64,000 bases of DNA from JBPRGG01 sp051418075 (GTDB taxonomy: Bacteria > Bacteroidota > Bacteroidia > Cytophagales > Cyclobacteriaceae). The translations under genes and the position numbers were made by a program. Shown here piece by piece: positions 50,988-59,776 of this stretch (its first letter is position 1; each line of letters starts with the position of its first letter). Where the stretch lies: positions 1-64,000 of the forward strand of contig JBPRGG010000081.1 in assembly GCA_051418075.1 (NCBI GenBank), written 5' to 3'. The notes beneath the pieces were generated by a model. It saw nothing but the letters and a program-made list of their open reading frames with translations, made no database searches and was not told where the DNA came from.

Positions 50988-51041
50988 TTTTAATTTTCTT
51001 AAGAATTTAATCTGAATTTTTTCAATTAAATCCACCAGTCA

Positions 51042-52163
51042 CTAATCCATTCCTTGCGCCTCCAGCCATTCGGACATCAGGCCGGCAATTTCTAAATTGT
51101 TTAAGTCAGAAAATGGAAAATGGGTATTGCCATAAATACCAATCTCCGGTAGATGCACCACTGTTACGTCGCCGCCATAGCGGTTTACAGCATCCCGCCA
51201 TAATTTGGCCATCTCCAGCCGTACCCGCCATCCATCCTGCCCTGGATTGGGATTTGGCTCCCCGGGAATAAAATCACCGTAATAAATTACAACAGGGATT
51301 TTAGTTAGTTGCATAAATTCTTCTATGGGAACTCCTACAGCTTCCAGGGTTCCACCTGAACTTGGTTTTGGGTCCGGCACTTCCCCTTCCGGAAACAGGA
51401 ATCCACTTCCAGGTTCATAGGAAACAATAGCTTTTACCTGCTGATTTTTAATGGCAGTAAGCCAACCCATTCCTCCCGAATGTGAATGTGTCACTAAAAT
51501 ACCAGGCCCAATTTTATCAAAAAGGGCTGAAACCGCTTCAGCATTAAGATTTATATCTATTGTCCCTATGTTTGGAGTCATGGACCGGAAATACTGATTC
51601 AGTGTAGCGGAATCACGAGCGAATTGTACACCATCAAAATACTCCGGCCAAATTCCGAGGCGAAAAGTTCCAAACCATCCCTGTTCATCAGGTATTGGTT
51701 CAATATTGGCCACAACCGTGCTCCGCCCGGCATTGCCTCTGCGCGGTTGATCAATAAGGTAAACCGCGTAATGTTTTCTTAAAAATATGTTCTGAAAACC
51801 TTCACGACCATCAGGAGTGGTTTCCCAGGTTTTGGAAAACTGTCCGTAACCATGCCACATCACTAATGGATACTGACGGGAATTTTCCGGAATTTGATAA
51901 AAAACATAGGCATGATCACCACGGTAAGTTTGACCTTCAGGGGTTGGATTGTATGGATCGAACCTGCCGGAATTGGAAATCACTGAACCACCTACGGCAA
52001 AGCTGCCTTGATCACTGATAATAAGTGCATTGTCTGAATTGACACAAGCTGATAATCCAATAATGACAATTATAGCCAACAAGACTTTCACGGATTTCAA
52101 GTGCTTTTTAAAGTACAATGCAGGATTGCTTAAAACTACTACCTTTCTATCAATACTTTTCAT
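51042..52163 (-). CDS. Alpha/beta hydrolase lipoprotein (esterase-like)
   Basis: This 373-residue lipoprotein has Cys40 in GLSAC after an unusually long N-terminal extension; no in-frame Met gives a shorter leader. The hydrolase core shows LVMWHGYGQFSKTWETTPDGREGFQ, LIDQPRRGNAGRS, the nucleophile segment VTHSHSGGMGW (S229) and the C-terminal His in GNTHFPF. This type is related to secreted esterases seen with AraC regulators in Bacteroidota. As the first gene of the minus-strand unit, it faces the divergent AraC gene, and their starts are 152 bp apart. Confidence 0.88.
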   Translation of the reverse strand: MKSIDRKVVVLSNPALYFKKHLKSVKVLLAIIVIIGLSACVNSDNALIISDQGSFAVGGSVISNSGRFDPYNPTPEGQTYRGDHAYVFYQIPENSRQYPLVMWHGYGQFSKTWETTPDGREGFQNIFLRKHYAVYLIDQPRRGNAGRSTVVANIEPIPDEQGWFGTFRLGIWPEYFDGVQFARDSATLNQYFRSMTPNIGTIDINLNAEAVSALFDKIGPGILVTHSHSGGMGWLTAIKNQQVKAIVSYEPGSGFLFPEGEVPDPKPSSGGTLEAVGVPIEEFMQLTKIPVVIYYGDFIPGEPNPNPGQDGWRVRLEMAKLWRDAVNRYGGDVTVVHLPEIGIYGNTHFPFSDLNNLEIAGLMSEWLEAQGMD

Positions 52164-52203
52164 TAAATTTCATTTATATAATTACAAATTAAAATCATTC
52201 GGG

Positions 52204-52222
52204 TTGGTTTTTTGTATACCAA
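52204..52222. promoter_or_regulatory. Small inverted repeat, possible operator
   Basis: TTGGT and ACCAA arms of five bases flank nine bases between the AraC gene and the divergent hydrolase gene. The position fits an operator for the adjacent AraC protein, but the arms are short and could be chance. Confidence 0.2.
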
Positions 52223-52288
52223 ATACGGAATTGACTACCATTTTTACTGAACCGGCATTTATATACATTCTGGCAATAATTAAATCTC

Positions 52289-52296
52289 TAAATTTG
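52289..52296 (+). promoter_or_regulatory. Candidate -7 box TAAATTTG for the AraC gene
   Basis: The octamer matches TAnnTTTG and ends 19 bp before the ATG at 52316, so transcription would begin about 10-15 bases upstream of the start codon. The -33 region has only a weak match. Confidence 0.4.
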
Positions 52297-52315
52297 TTTA
52301 AATAAAAAGGGAAAG

Positions 52316-53227
52316 ATGGAAGGAATATACCAATTTGATACCATAAGTCAGTATAATGCTTTAAATAATCATGAGACCCTGCATCCACTGGTGAGTATCA
52401 TTGATTTTTCAAAAGCGAACCCCAGAACCTGGGGTAAGGAAAAGAATGTGAAAATTAATTATGGTTTGTATTGTATTTTTTTGAAAGACATCAAGTGCGG
52501 AGATTTGAAATATGGCCGCAATTACTATGACTACCAGGAGGGAACTTTGGTTTTTGTTTCACCAGGTCAGGTCCTGGAAATAGAAAATGAAGGAAAAGTG
52601 TATCAACCCAAAGGCCATGCCCTGGTGTTTCATTCTGACCTGATTCAGGGTACAACACTGGCCAGCAGTATCACTGATTATAACTTTTTCAGCTACCATG
52701 TAAATGAAGCATTACACTTGTCGGAAAGGGAAAGGCAGATTGTACTGGACTGTTTTTCAAAAATCAGTTATGAGCTTCAGCAAGGCGTTGACAAGCACAG
52801 CAAAAAACTCATCACTTCAAATATTGTCTTGTTTCTGAATTACTGTGAACGGTTTTACGACCGCCAGTTCATCACCAGGGACAATGTCCACAAAGGTATA
52901 ATAGATAGGTTTGAGAGCCTTTTAAACGATTATTTTGCCTCGGAAAAACCTCAAACCACCGGTCTGCCTTCAGTAGCTTATTTTGCAGACAGGCTGCATT
53001 TTTCGGCTAATTATTTTGGTGATTTGGTTAAAAAAGAAACAGGAAAATCAGCCCGGGAGTACATTCAAAAGAAGATTATACTTATTGCTAAGAACAAAAT
53101 ATTCGATACAAATAAAACAGTGAATGACATTGCTTACGAGTTAGGTTTTAAATATTCACAGCATTTTAGCCGAATGTTTAAAAGTGAGACGGGATTTACC
53201 CCCAATGAATACAGATCTAATAATTAA
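52316..53227 (+). CDS. AraC-family transcriptional regulator
   Basis: This 303-residue regulator has an N-terminal cupin-like sensing part (YDYQEGTLVFVSPGQVLEI near 75). The C-terminal AraC/XylS domain (about 200-303) has two helix-turn-helix units: YFADRLHFSANYFGDLVKKETG, and NDIAYELGFKYSQHFSRMFKSETGFTPNEYR. It is divergent from the six-gene unit at 47599-52163 and probably controls it in response to a small ligand. The gene has a plausible own promoter at 52289. Confidence 0.93.
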   Translation: MEGIYQFDTISQYNALNNHETLHPLVSIIDFSKANPRTWGKEKNVKINYGLYCIFLKDIKCGDLKYGRNYYDYQEGTLVFVSPGQVLEIENEGKVYQPKGHALVFHSDLIQGTTLASSITDYNFFSYHVNEALHLSERERQIVLDCFSKISYELQQGVDKHSKKLITSNIVLFLNYCERFYDRQFITRDNVHKGIIDRFESLLNDYFASEKPQTTGLPSVAYFADRLHFSANYFGDLVKKETGKSAREYIQKKIILIAKNKIFDTNKTVNDIAYELGFKYSQHFSRMFKSETGFTPNEYRSNN

Positions 53228-53474
53228 GTACTTGATCAAGAATTATTATCCTGATTAATTAAAAAACGGGTGTAACTGCTTCAATATGGCCTTTTTGTAT
53301 AATCAATACATGATTGATTTTTCCAGATCACCTGAAATTTTACTTTTATAGCCAGTCTGGTACTTAAAATGAAGTTGTCTCTCAAACGAACAAAATCAGA
53401 TTTTTTCAATCACCAATCAAGTTTATTGGCTTTGCAGCCTGCAACTTGTATTTAAATAATGATGAGGATTAATT

Positions 53475-54062
53475 TTAATCAAATCGCATATATTTTTTTA
53501 CCACATCAACATTCTTCTGGTCAGTTAACATTTCAAGCAGACTAAATGCCACATCCAAACCAGTGGATGGCCCGGTAGAGGTAATGATATTTTGGTCAAT
53601 GACAATACTTTGATCCTGTACATCTACTCCAAAATCAGCCAGTTGTTTTCTTCTTGCCCCATCCAATAAATCATAGGTGGTCGCTTTTCTTCCTTTCAAG
53701 ATCCCGGATTTTCCCACTGGCATTGCTGCCACACATATCGCAGCAATCTTTTTTCCCTGCTGATCAAATTCACGTACCAGGTTTAAAAATCTTTCATCAT
53801 AGGCATCTTCATAAAACCCTGCCTTTTCAAAACCACCAGCAATAGCCAAGGCATCAAAATCCTGAACATCAACTTGATTAAACTCCATTTCAGGCCGAAT
53901 AATTAAATTCCAGGTACATTTAACCTCTGGCCTCAGGGCTGTAGTAGTCAGATCTACCGGTTCTGTGCCGTAAGCCCGGCTCCACCCCATCACATCAGTA
54001 AATACACTGGCTTCATAGGCTTCAAATCCCTGGGCCAGGAATAATAGTACGTTTTTATTCAT
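53475..54062 (-). CDS. DJ-1/PfpI family protein
   Basis: This 195-residue protein is taken from the ATG at 54062 (MNKNVLLFLAQGFEAYEASV); a frame start at 54101 would add thirteen residues. It shows the DJ-1 core FDALAIAGGFEKAGFYEDA and the nucleophile Cys110 in IAAICVAAMPVG. The end TSTGPSTGLDVAFSLLEML is typical. Members act as deglycase-like or chaperone-like stress proteins, or bind ligands as regulators. It lies just past the AraC gene's end but on the other strand. Confidence 0.92.
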   Translation of the reverse strand: MNKNVLLFLAQGFEAYEASVFTDVMGWSRAYGTEPVDLTTTALRPEVKCTWNLIIRPEMEFNQVDVQDFDALAIAGGFEKAGFYEDAYDERFLNLVREFDQQGKKIAAICVAAMPVGKSGILKGRKATTYDLLDGARRKQLADFGVDVQDQSIVIDQNIITSTGPSTGLDVAFSLLEMLTDQKNVDVVKKYMRFD

Positions 54063-54361
54063 GCTATTGGTTTTATAGGTCCTGCTTATTGCTTCTGTCA
54101 ATTTATATGCTTTGGCTCTGCATCATATCCTGCCGGAACAAATAGAACTTGATACAAATCCTAAACTCCGGCACAATAATAGTCTTTTCCTAAAAATAAT
54201 AAGCAATGTTTATCCTGATCTGTTGTTTTTCAAAACTAATCTTTGCTAAACCAGAGCAATACATCCCGGAGGTGATCCGGTATTACTTGACTATTATCCA
54301 TATTCTAAAGTAACCGAAATTTGTAGTTTTAAGGCAATAGTTTAGTTTATTAGGGCGGCAA

Positions 54362-55165
54362 TTACTTTTCTATCCTGATTTCGTACAATTTTGGCCATAG
54401 CTTTCCCGTAATGAAAAAACTACTTCTTTCTGGATTGTAAGCTATCCCATTCATTTCTTCAGCATTGGGATTGGTTCCTTTCGCATCCTTGGTATATGTA
54501 CTTAAATCTATTTTGGCTATGATTTTACCATCTTTGGGATCAATTTTCACAATCTCATCAGTCATCCAGATATTGGCATAGATATAGCTGTCTACATATT
54601 CCAATTCATTTAAATTTGGCTTCACTACATGATCTTCTGTAACTGAAAGCTTCCTGACTACCTTAAAGGATAAGGGGTCCAAATAGGTCAGTTTATGGGT
54701 TCCATCACTCATGATCAGGTATTTTCCATCAGTTGTAAGCCCCCAACCTTCATCACTCGGGATAGTGAATTCCTGAATTTTCTCATAGGAATTGGCATCA
54801 TAAACAAAGCAGATTCTTGCCTTATAGGTCAGTTGATAGCAACAATCATCTAAATAAACAATCCCTTCCCCAAAATATTTTTCCCGGTCGAGTTCTACTT
54901 TCACATCAATTTTACCGGTTATCAAATCAACTTCACCCAAAATTGATCTGGTATTTGGAAGATCAGGCGAACCTGTACTCTCATAAAGTTTTCCATCATG
55001 AAAAAGAAGTCCTTCGGTAAAAGAATTTATATCGTGCGGGTATGCTTTTAGGAAAGAAACCTTTAGCTGTGGGATGGAACTTTCCCTGATCTTTTCAGAC
55101 CGGTTGTTTTTATCACATGCCGTATAAAGGGTCAGAGTTGACATCAACAGTAAAATTTTCCTCAT
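54362..55165 (-). CDS. Glutaminyl-peptide cyclotransferase-like lipoprotein
   Basis: This 267-residue lipoprotein (lipobox LYTAC, Cys17) matches the bacterial/plant-type glutamine cyclotransferase, a five-bladed beta-propeller. Landmarks are DINSFTEGLLFHDGKLYESTG near 44-64, LTTDGKYLIMSDGTHKLTYLDP, LNELEYVDSYIYANIW and NEMNGIAY-like EEMNGIAYNPERSSFFITGKLWP. It converts N-terminal Gln to pyroglutamate on exported proteins. In Bacteroidota, lipoproteins and Gln-ended surface proteins are natural targets. Confidence 0.92.
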   Translation of the reverse strand: MRKILLLMSTLTLYTACDKNNRSEKIRESSIPQLKVSFLKAYPHDINSFTEGLLFHDGKLYESTGSPDLPNTRSILGEVDLITGKIDVKVELDREKYFGEGIVYLDDCCYQLTYKARICFVYDANSYEKIQEFTIPSDEGWGLTTDGKYLIMSDGTHKLTYLDPLSFKVVRKLSVTEDHVVKPNLNELEYVDSYIYANIWMTDEIVKIDPKDGKIIAKIDLSTYTKDAKGTNPNAEEMNGIAYNPERSSFFITGKLWPKLYEIRIEK

Positions 55166-55364
55166 TGGCGTTATAATTCTTTTCTATACTTTATACCCCG
55201 GACCGGTATTTTTTTTAAGGTAGATCAAGGGACAGATTTAATCCTGCTTTCAAAGTTTCATGATGGTACAAATATAAGTGATTGCCGTCTTAAATCTGAT
55301 ATAAAGGTTTTTCAGTGTCAGGTTAAAACTATTTTTAGGTTAAAACAAGCGGATTAACTTGGTT

Positions 55365-56099
55365 TCATTTCCATAAATAATCTCTGTTCATTTTCACAAT
55401 ATTAATCACTGAAATGGATTGAGGACACACTGCTTCACAGGCTTCGGTAAAGGAGCAGGAGCCAAACCCTTCTTTGTCCATTTGTTTAACCATTTTTTGT
55501 ACCCTGCTTTTGGATTCCGGCTCTCCCTGAGGCAGCATGTTTAAGTGATTGATTTTGGCTCCGGTAAAAAGGGCAGCACTGGCATTTTTACAGGCAGCTG
55601 CGCAGGCGCCACAGCCAATGCAGGCGGCAGCATCAAAAGCATCTTCAGCCAACTGATGAGGAATTAAAATACTGTTGGCCTCGGGTGCCTGGCCGGTGTT
55701 AACACCTATAAAACCTCCGGCAATAATTATTCTGTCAAGAGCTGACCGGTCAATACAAAGGTCTTTTTTTACCGGAAAAGCCCTGGCCCGAAAGGGCTCC
55801 AGAATTAAAGTGTCTTCGTCTTTAAAGCTACGTAAATGGGTCTGGCATGTGGTGGTTCCTTTTTCCGGACTGTGTATATGGCCATTGATAATAAATCCGC
55901 ATTGACCGCAAATTCCTTCCCGACAATCTGACTCAAAAGCAACAGGGTCTTCTCCTTTTACAATCAACTGCTGATTAAGGGCATCAAGCATTTCCGGCAC
56001 CGACATGTTACGATCCAATTGGGAAAGGCCATATGTTTGGAATTGACCCCGGGCATTCCGGTTTTCCTGTCTCCAGATTTTTAAAGTCAGCTTCATCAT
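55365..56099 (-). CDS. sdhB: Succinate dehydrogenase/fumarate reductase iron-sulfur subunit
   Basis: This 244-residue subunit has a [2Fe-2S] domain (CREGICGQCGFIING near 58-72, then TTTCQTH) and a ferredoxin domain. The ferredoxin domain has CIGCGACAAACKN near 160-172 and CEAVCPQSISV near 220-230. It passes electrons from SdhA FAD to the quinone site. The start overlaps the sdhA stop as ATGA. No sdhC-like cytochrome b gene adjoins the pair on either side. Confidence 0.96.
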   Translation of the reverse strand: MMKLTLKIWRQENRNARGQFQTYGLSQLDRNMSVPEMLDALNQQLIVKGEDPVAFESDCREGICGQCGFIINGHIHSPEKGTTTCQTHLRSFKDEDTLILEPFRARAFPVKKDLCIDRSALDRIIIAGGFIGVNTGQAPEANSILIPHQLAEDAFDAAACIGCGACAAACKNASAALFTGAKINHLNMLPQGEPESKSRVQKMVKQMDKEGFGSCSFTEACEAVCPQSISVINIVKMNRDYLWK

Positions 56100-58009
56100 T
56101 GATAACTTCTTTCGGTAATTTTTACATATTTAAATTCCAGCGGCTCTTTATGCAGTCTGAAATCATCCTTACCTATACTTTCCCAGGCGGAAATGTATTG
56201 ATACTGATCATCATTCCTTTTGGCCTCACCGGTACTGGATTGGTATTCTTCCCGAAAATGGGCACCACATGATTCCTTTCGGTGCAAAGCGTCCTCCACA
56301 ATGAGTAGGGCCAGATGTAAATAATCCTCTACCCGTGCTGCCTTCTCCAACTCGAAATTGATGCTTTTGTCATTTCCGGGAATAAGCAATTGTTGGTAAA
56401 ATTCTTCCTTAAGTTGCCTGAGGAATGATTTTGCCGCTGTCAAATCCGCTTCATTGCGTATTAAGCCACATTGGTTGTATAGTATTTTTCCCAATTGCTT
56501 ATGGAAATCTTCTGCTGTTCGATTTCCATTAATTTTCAGCAAATGCTGAATTCTGTGGTTTACCCTGGCTTCTGCCTCCTGAATGACAGTAGACACATCA
56601 TCCTGCAATTGGGTTACAGGAGATTGACCGGCCAGGTAATGCATGGCCGTATGGGGTACAATAAAGTAACCATCTACACAAGCCTGCAACAAGGAATTGG
56701 CTCCCAACCGGTTGGCTCCATGGTCGGCAAAGTTGGCTTCGCCCAAAACAAACAGCCCGGGTAAATTGCTCATCAGATTATAATCGACCCACAATCCACC
56801 CATGCTGAAATGTGCCGCAGGTGAGATCATCATCGGTTGTTGATAAGCATCCATTCCACTTATCTTCTCATACATTTTAAACAGATTGCTATATCTCGAT
56901 TCAACTACCTGACGACCTTCCCGCCGGATGGCATCTTTGAAATCAAGATAGACAGCGTTTTTCAATGGACCTGCTCCATGACCAGCTTTGATTTGCTGCA
57001 GAGCCGCCCGGGAAGCAATGTCGCGGGGAGCCAAATTTCCATAAGACGGATATTTCCTTTCCAGGTAATAATCCCTTTCTGCTTCAGGTATGTCATTGGC
57101 TGCACGGTTGTCACCGGCTTTTTTGGGTACCCAGATACGGCCATCATTACGAAGGGATTCTGACATAAGGGTAAGCTTCGACTGGTAGTCGCCCAGTTGT
57201 GGAAGGGAGGTGGGATGGAATTGGGTCCAACTGGGAGCGGCGAACAAAGCGCCTTTCAAATGTGCCCGCCAAATCGCTGAGGCATTGCAATTCATAGCTA
57301 GGGTAGACAGATAATAGATTTTGCCATAACCTCCTGTAGCCAAAATGACCGCATCTGATGTATGATTAGTAATTTCTCCGGTATCCAGATTACGTACCAC
57401 TACTCCTTTAGCCTGGCCTTCAAATACCAATAAATCCATCATTTCATGCCGGGTATGTAGTGCTATATGGCCCAACTGCACTTGACGCATCAGCTGTTGA
57501 TAAGCACCCTGTAAAAGTTGCTGACCTGTCTGCCCCCGGGCATAAAAAGTACGGCTAACTTGTACACCTCCAAAAGAGCGATTGCTCAGGTAACCACTGT
57601 ACTCCCGGGCAAATGGAACTCCCTGGGCCACAGCATGATCAATTAAAGCCATAGAGCATTCAGCCATGCGATACACGTTGGCTTCCCTGGCCCGGAAATC
57701 TCCGCCTTTAATGGTATCATAAAACATACGCCAAATACTGTCACCGTCATTTTTGTAGTTTTTGGCCGCATTAATCCCTCCCTGAGCAGCTACCGAATGG
57801 GCCCTTCGGGGAGAATCGTGGAAAGTAAAAACCTCAACCTGGAATCCCAATTCAGCCAGGCTGGCCGCTGCCGATGAGCCAGCCAAACCGGTTCCCACCA
57901 CGATAATTTTATATTTACGTCGGTTTACCGGATTGATCAGTCGGCAGGTAGCTTTGTACTGGGTCCATTTGAGCTCCAGGGGCCCATCAGGAATTTTGGC
58001 ATTGAGCAT
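56096..58009 (-). CDS. sdhA: Succinate dehydrogenase/fumarate reductase flavoprotein subunit
   Basis: This 637-residue flavoprotein has the FAD motif IIVVGTGLAGSSAAASLAELG near 35-55 and the covalent-FAD histidine in RRAHSVAAQGGINAAKNY. The substrate region is FHPTSLPQLG, ESLRNDGRIWVP and APRDIASRA. The C-terminal cap contains AAHFSMGGLWVDYNLM and GANRLGANSLLQACVDG. It is of the type found in Bacteroidota and epsilonproteobacteria. It lies in a two-gene unit with sdhB, and a hairpin at 58064 separates it from the sulfatase upstream. Confidence 0.96.
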   Translation of the reverse strand: MLNAKIPDGPLELKWTQYKATCRLINPVNRRKYKIIVVGTGLAGSSAAASLAELGFQVEVFTFHDSPRRAHSVAAQGGINAAKNYKNDGDSIWRMFYDTIKGGDFRAREANVYRMAECSMALIDHAVAQGVPFAREYSGYLSNRSFGGVQVSRTFYARGQTGQQLLQGAYQQLMRQVQLGHIALHTRHEMMDLLVFEGQAKGVVVRNLDTGEITNHTSDAVILATGGYGKIYYLSTLAMNCNASAIWRAHLKGALFAAPSWTQFHPTSLPQLGDYQSKLTLMSESLRNDGRIWVPKKAGDNRAANDIPEAERDYYLERKYPSYGNLAPRDIASRAALQQIKAGHGAGPLKNAVYLDFKDAIRREGRQVVESRYSNLFKMYEKISGMDAYQQPMMISPAAHFSMGGLWVDYNLMSNLPGLFVLGEANFADHGANRLGANSLLQACVDGYFIVPHTAMHYLAGQSPVTQLQDDVSTVIQEAEARVNHRIQHLLKINGNRTAEDFHKQLGKILYNQCGLIRNEADLTAAKSFLRQLKEEFYQQLLIPGNDKSINFELEKAARVEDYLHLALLIVEDALHRKESCGAHFREEYQSSTGEAKRNDDQYQYISAWESIGKDDFRLHKEPLEFKYVKITERSYQ

Positions 58010-58063
58010 AAAGTAAAATATAAAATATAGTAAAACTTTATTATATAATAGTAAATATAATAA

Positions 58064-58088
58064 TTAAAAAAGTAAAATACTTTTTTAA
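58064..58088. terminator. 11 bp AT-rich inverted repeat before sdhA
   Basis: TTAAAAAAGTA and TACTTTTTTAA pair perfectly around three bases. On the minus strand it follows the sulfatase gene at 58196, so it may terminate that transcript and insulate sdhAB. The T-run is part of the stem. Confidence 0.5.
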
Positions 58089-58195
58089 TATAGATTAGTT
58101 AATCTGAGTACCTGGTCAATCCATATGTGGAAGAACTTTATGAGGCCGCTAATTATCCTGTGTTTGATTATCATCTCCAGCTTAATGACTCCACT

Positions 58196-59563
58196 TTACT
58201 TATACAATGGATTGGGCCTGGGCATCTGAGCCCCCGCCTGTTGCCGCCATTGTTCCAAAAGATCATACATTTCCAGCGCTTTTTCAGGCATGGAAGGAGC
58301 CAGGTTAGTAGTTTCACCCAAATCGTGGGCTAAATTATATAATTCCAGGTTATGATTTTCATGCCAGTGGACCACTTTGTAATCACCTAAACGAATGGTG
58401 CTGCTGGGCTTCATATCCTGCCGGGGCATATAATGGGGGTAATGCCAGGCCAGCAGGCGGGTAAATTTTGCCTTGTCACCATTCCTAAACACACCGGTTA
58501 AGTCCACACCATCCAGCTTTGGTTCAAAAAGCGGCTGCTCTATGGCACTCATGATGGTAGGTACCAGGTCAGTAGTGATAGCCATCTGACTGGTTGTTTC
58601 GCCTTCTGGTGTTTGTCCAGGCCATTTGACGATTAAAGGCACCCGAATCCCCCCTTCGTAAAGCAGAAATTTCTCTCCACGCAATGGCGCATTATCTGTA
58701 ATTTCCAAATCCCATAGGGTTTTTACACCTCCATTGTCTGAAGTAAAAATCACAAGGGTTCGATCTGCGATTCCTGCTTCTTCCAGGGCTTGCCTGATAG
58801 CAGCCACTGCCATATCCAGGTGAGCTATCATGGCGGCATAACCTGGATTATCCTGACCTCCGTCTGGTTGCTTTGGCTCAAAACGTCGTATAGTTTCATC
58901 AGGCGCTTCTATGGGTGCATGGGGATTATAAGTAGGGAAATAAAGAAAAAAAGGTTTGGATGCATTCTCCTGAATAAAACCAACTGCTTCATCAGCCAGA
59001 CGGTCTGTCAGGTATTCATCTGCCTGACCATCTTTCAGCCTTGGATTATTATATGGTGGAAAATAGGAATCGGGTCGGCCACTTTTCCAGGCCCCTGCAT
59101 TCACATCAAAGCCCTGATTCTCCGGCCAATATTTTTCCTCTACACCCAAATGCCACTTTCCCATAATAGCCGTGGTATAGCCCAATTGTTTTAACCTTTC
59201 AGCCAGAGTAATTTCTTCCAGGGGCAGATAATTCAACCAATCCGGCGGCACCAGCGGCATTTCGCCCCTGTCCCGGTCAAATACAGCGGTCAAATGGAGC
59301 CGGGCCGGAGATTTTCCGGTCATCAAAGCCGCCCTGGTAGGAGCACAAACTGGTGCAGCAGCATAGGCATCAGTAAAAAGCAACCCTTCTGCCGCTAACT
59401 GATCAATGGCTGGTGTTTCATAATATTGACTGCCCATACAGCCAAGATCACGCCACCCCAGATCATCTGCCATAATAAGTACGATATTAAGATTTTTCTG
59501 ATCCTGGCCTTGCATTTGGTAAAAAAAACATAGGGTTAACACCAGGAATGCAAACTTTTTCAT
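58196..59563 (-). CDS. Sulfatase (Cys-type), 455 aa
   Basis: This complete secreted sulfatase has a signal peptide (ending MQGQ). IVLIMADDLGWRDLGCMG near 27-44 provides metal ligands, and C73-A-P-T-R77 begins the formylglycine signature. AIMGKWHLG, FPTYNPHAPI and IFTSDNGG complete the set. The ADDLGWRDLGC and KWHLG forms resemble arylsulfatase A / N-acetylgalactosamine-6-sulfatase-like enzymes. It stands apart from the 1-10 kb carbohydrate cluster and next to sdhAB, so its pathway context is unknown. Confidence 0.93.
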   Translation of the reverse strand: MKKFAFLVLTLCFFYQMQGQDQKNLNIVLIMADDLGWRDLGCMGSQYYETPAIDQLAAEGLLFTDAYAAAPVCAPTRAALMTGKSPARLHLTAVFDRDRGEMPLVPPDWLNYLPLEEITLAERLKQLGYTTAIMGKWHLGVEEKYWPENQGFDVNAGAWKSGRPDSYFPPYNNPRLKDGQADEYLTDRLADEAVGFIQENASKPFFLYFPTYNPHAPIEAPDETIRRFEPKQPDGGQDNPGYAAMIAHLDMAVAAIRQALEEAGIADRTLVIFTSDNGGVKTLWDLEITDNAPLRGEKFLLYEGGIRVPLIVKWPGQTPEGETTSQMAITTDLVPTIMSAIEQPLFEPKLDGVDLTGVFRNGDKAKFTRLLAWHYPHYMPRQDMKPSSTIRLGDYKVVHWHENHNLELYNLAHDLGETTNLAPSMPEKALEMYDLLEQWRQQAGAQMPRPNPLYK

Positions 59564-59776
59564 ATGATTTCATCTGGTCAAACTTAAAATTACGGAAATT
59601 TTTATAATTAAGAAAAAGAAAGGAATTGCCCGCCAGCGAACAACAGTGTCCGGTTTAGGCATTACCGGTTAAAACCTGATGCCCCTCCTGTTACTTTTGG
59701 AAAAAGAATGGCTGAATGGCATCTTTATTGAATTGTCTGCATCGATTTATCTGTTAATCATCGAATCACCGGGATT

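Noticed and set aside
58127..58333. Plus-strand frame of 68 codons beside sdhA
   Set aside because: It runs into the antisense of the sulfatase end and has no support beyond openness.
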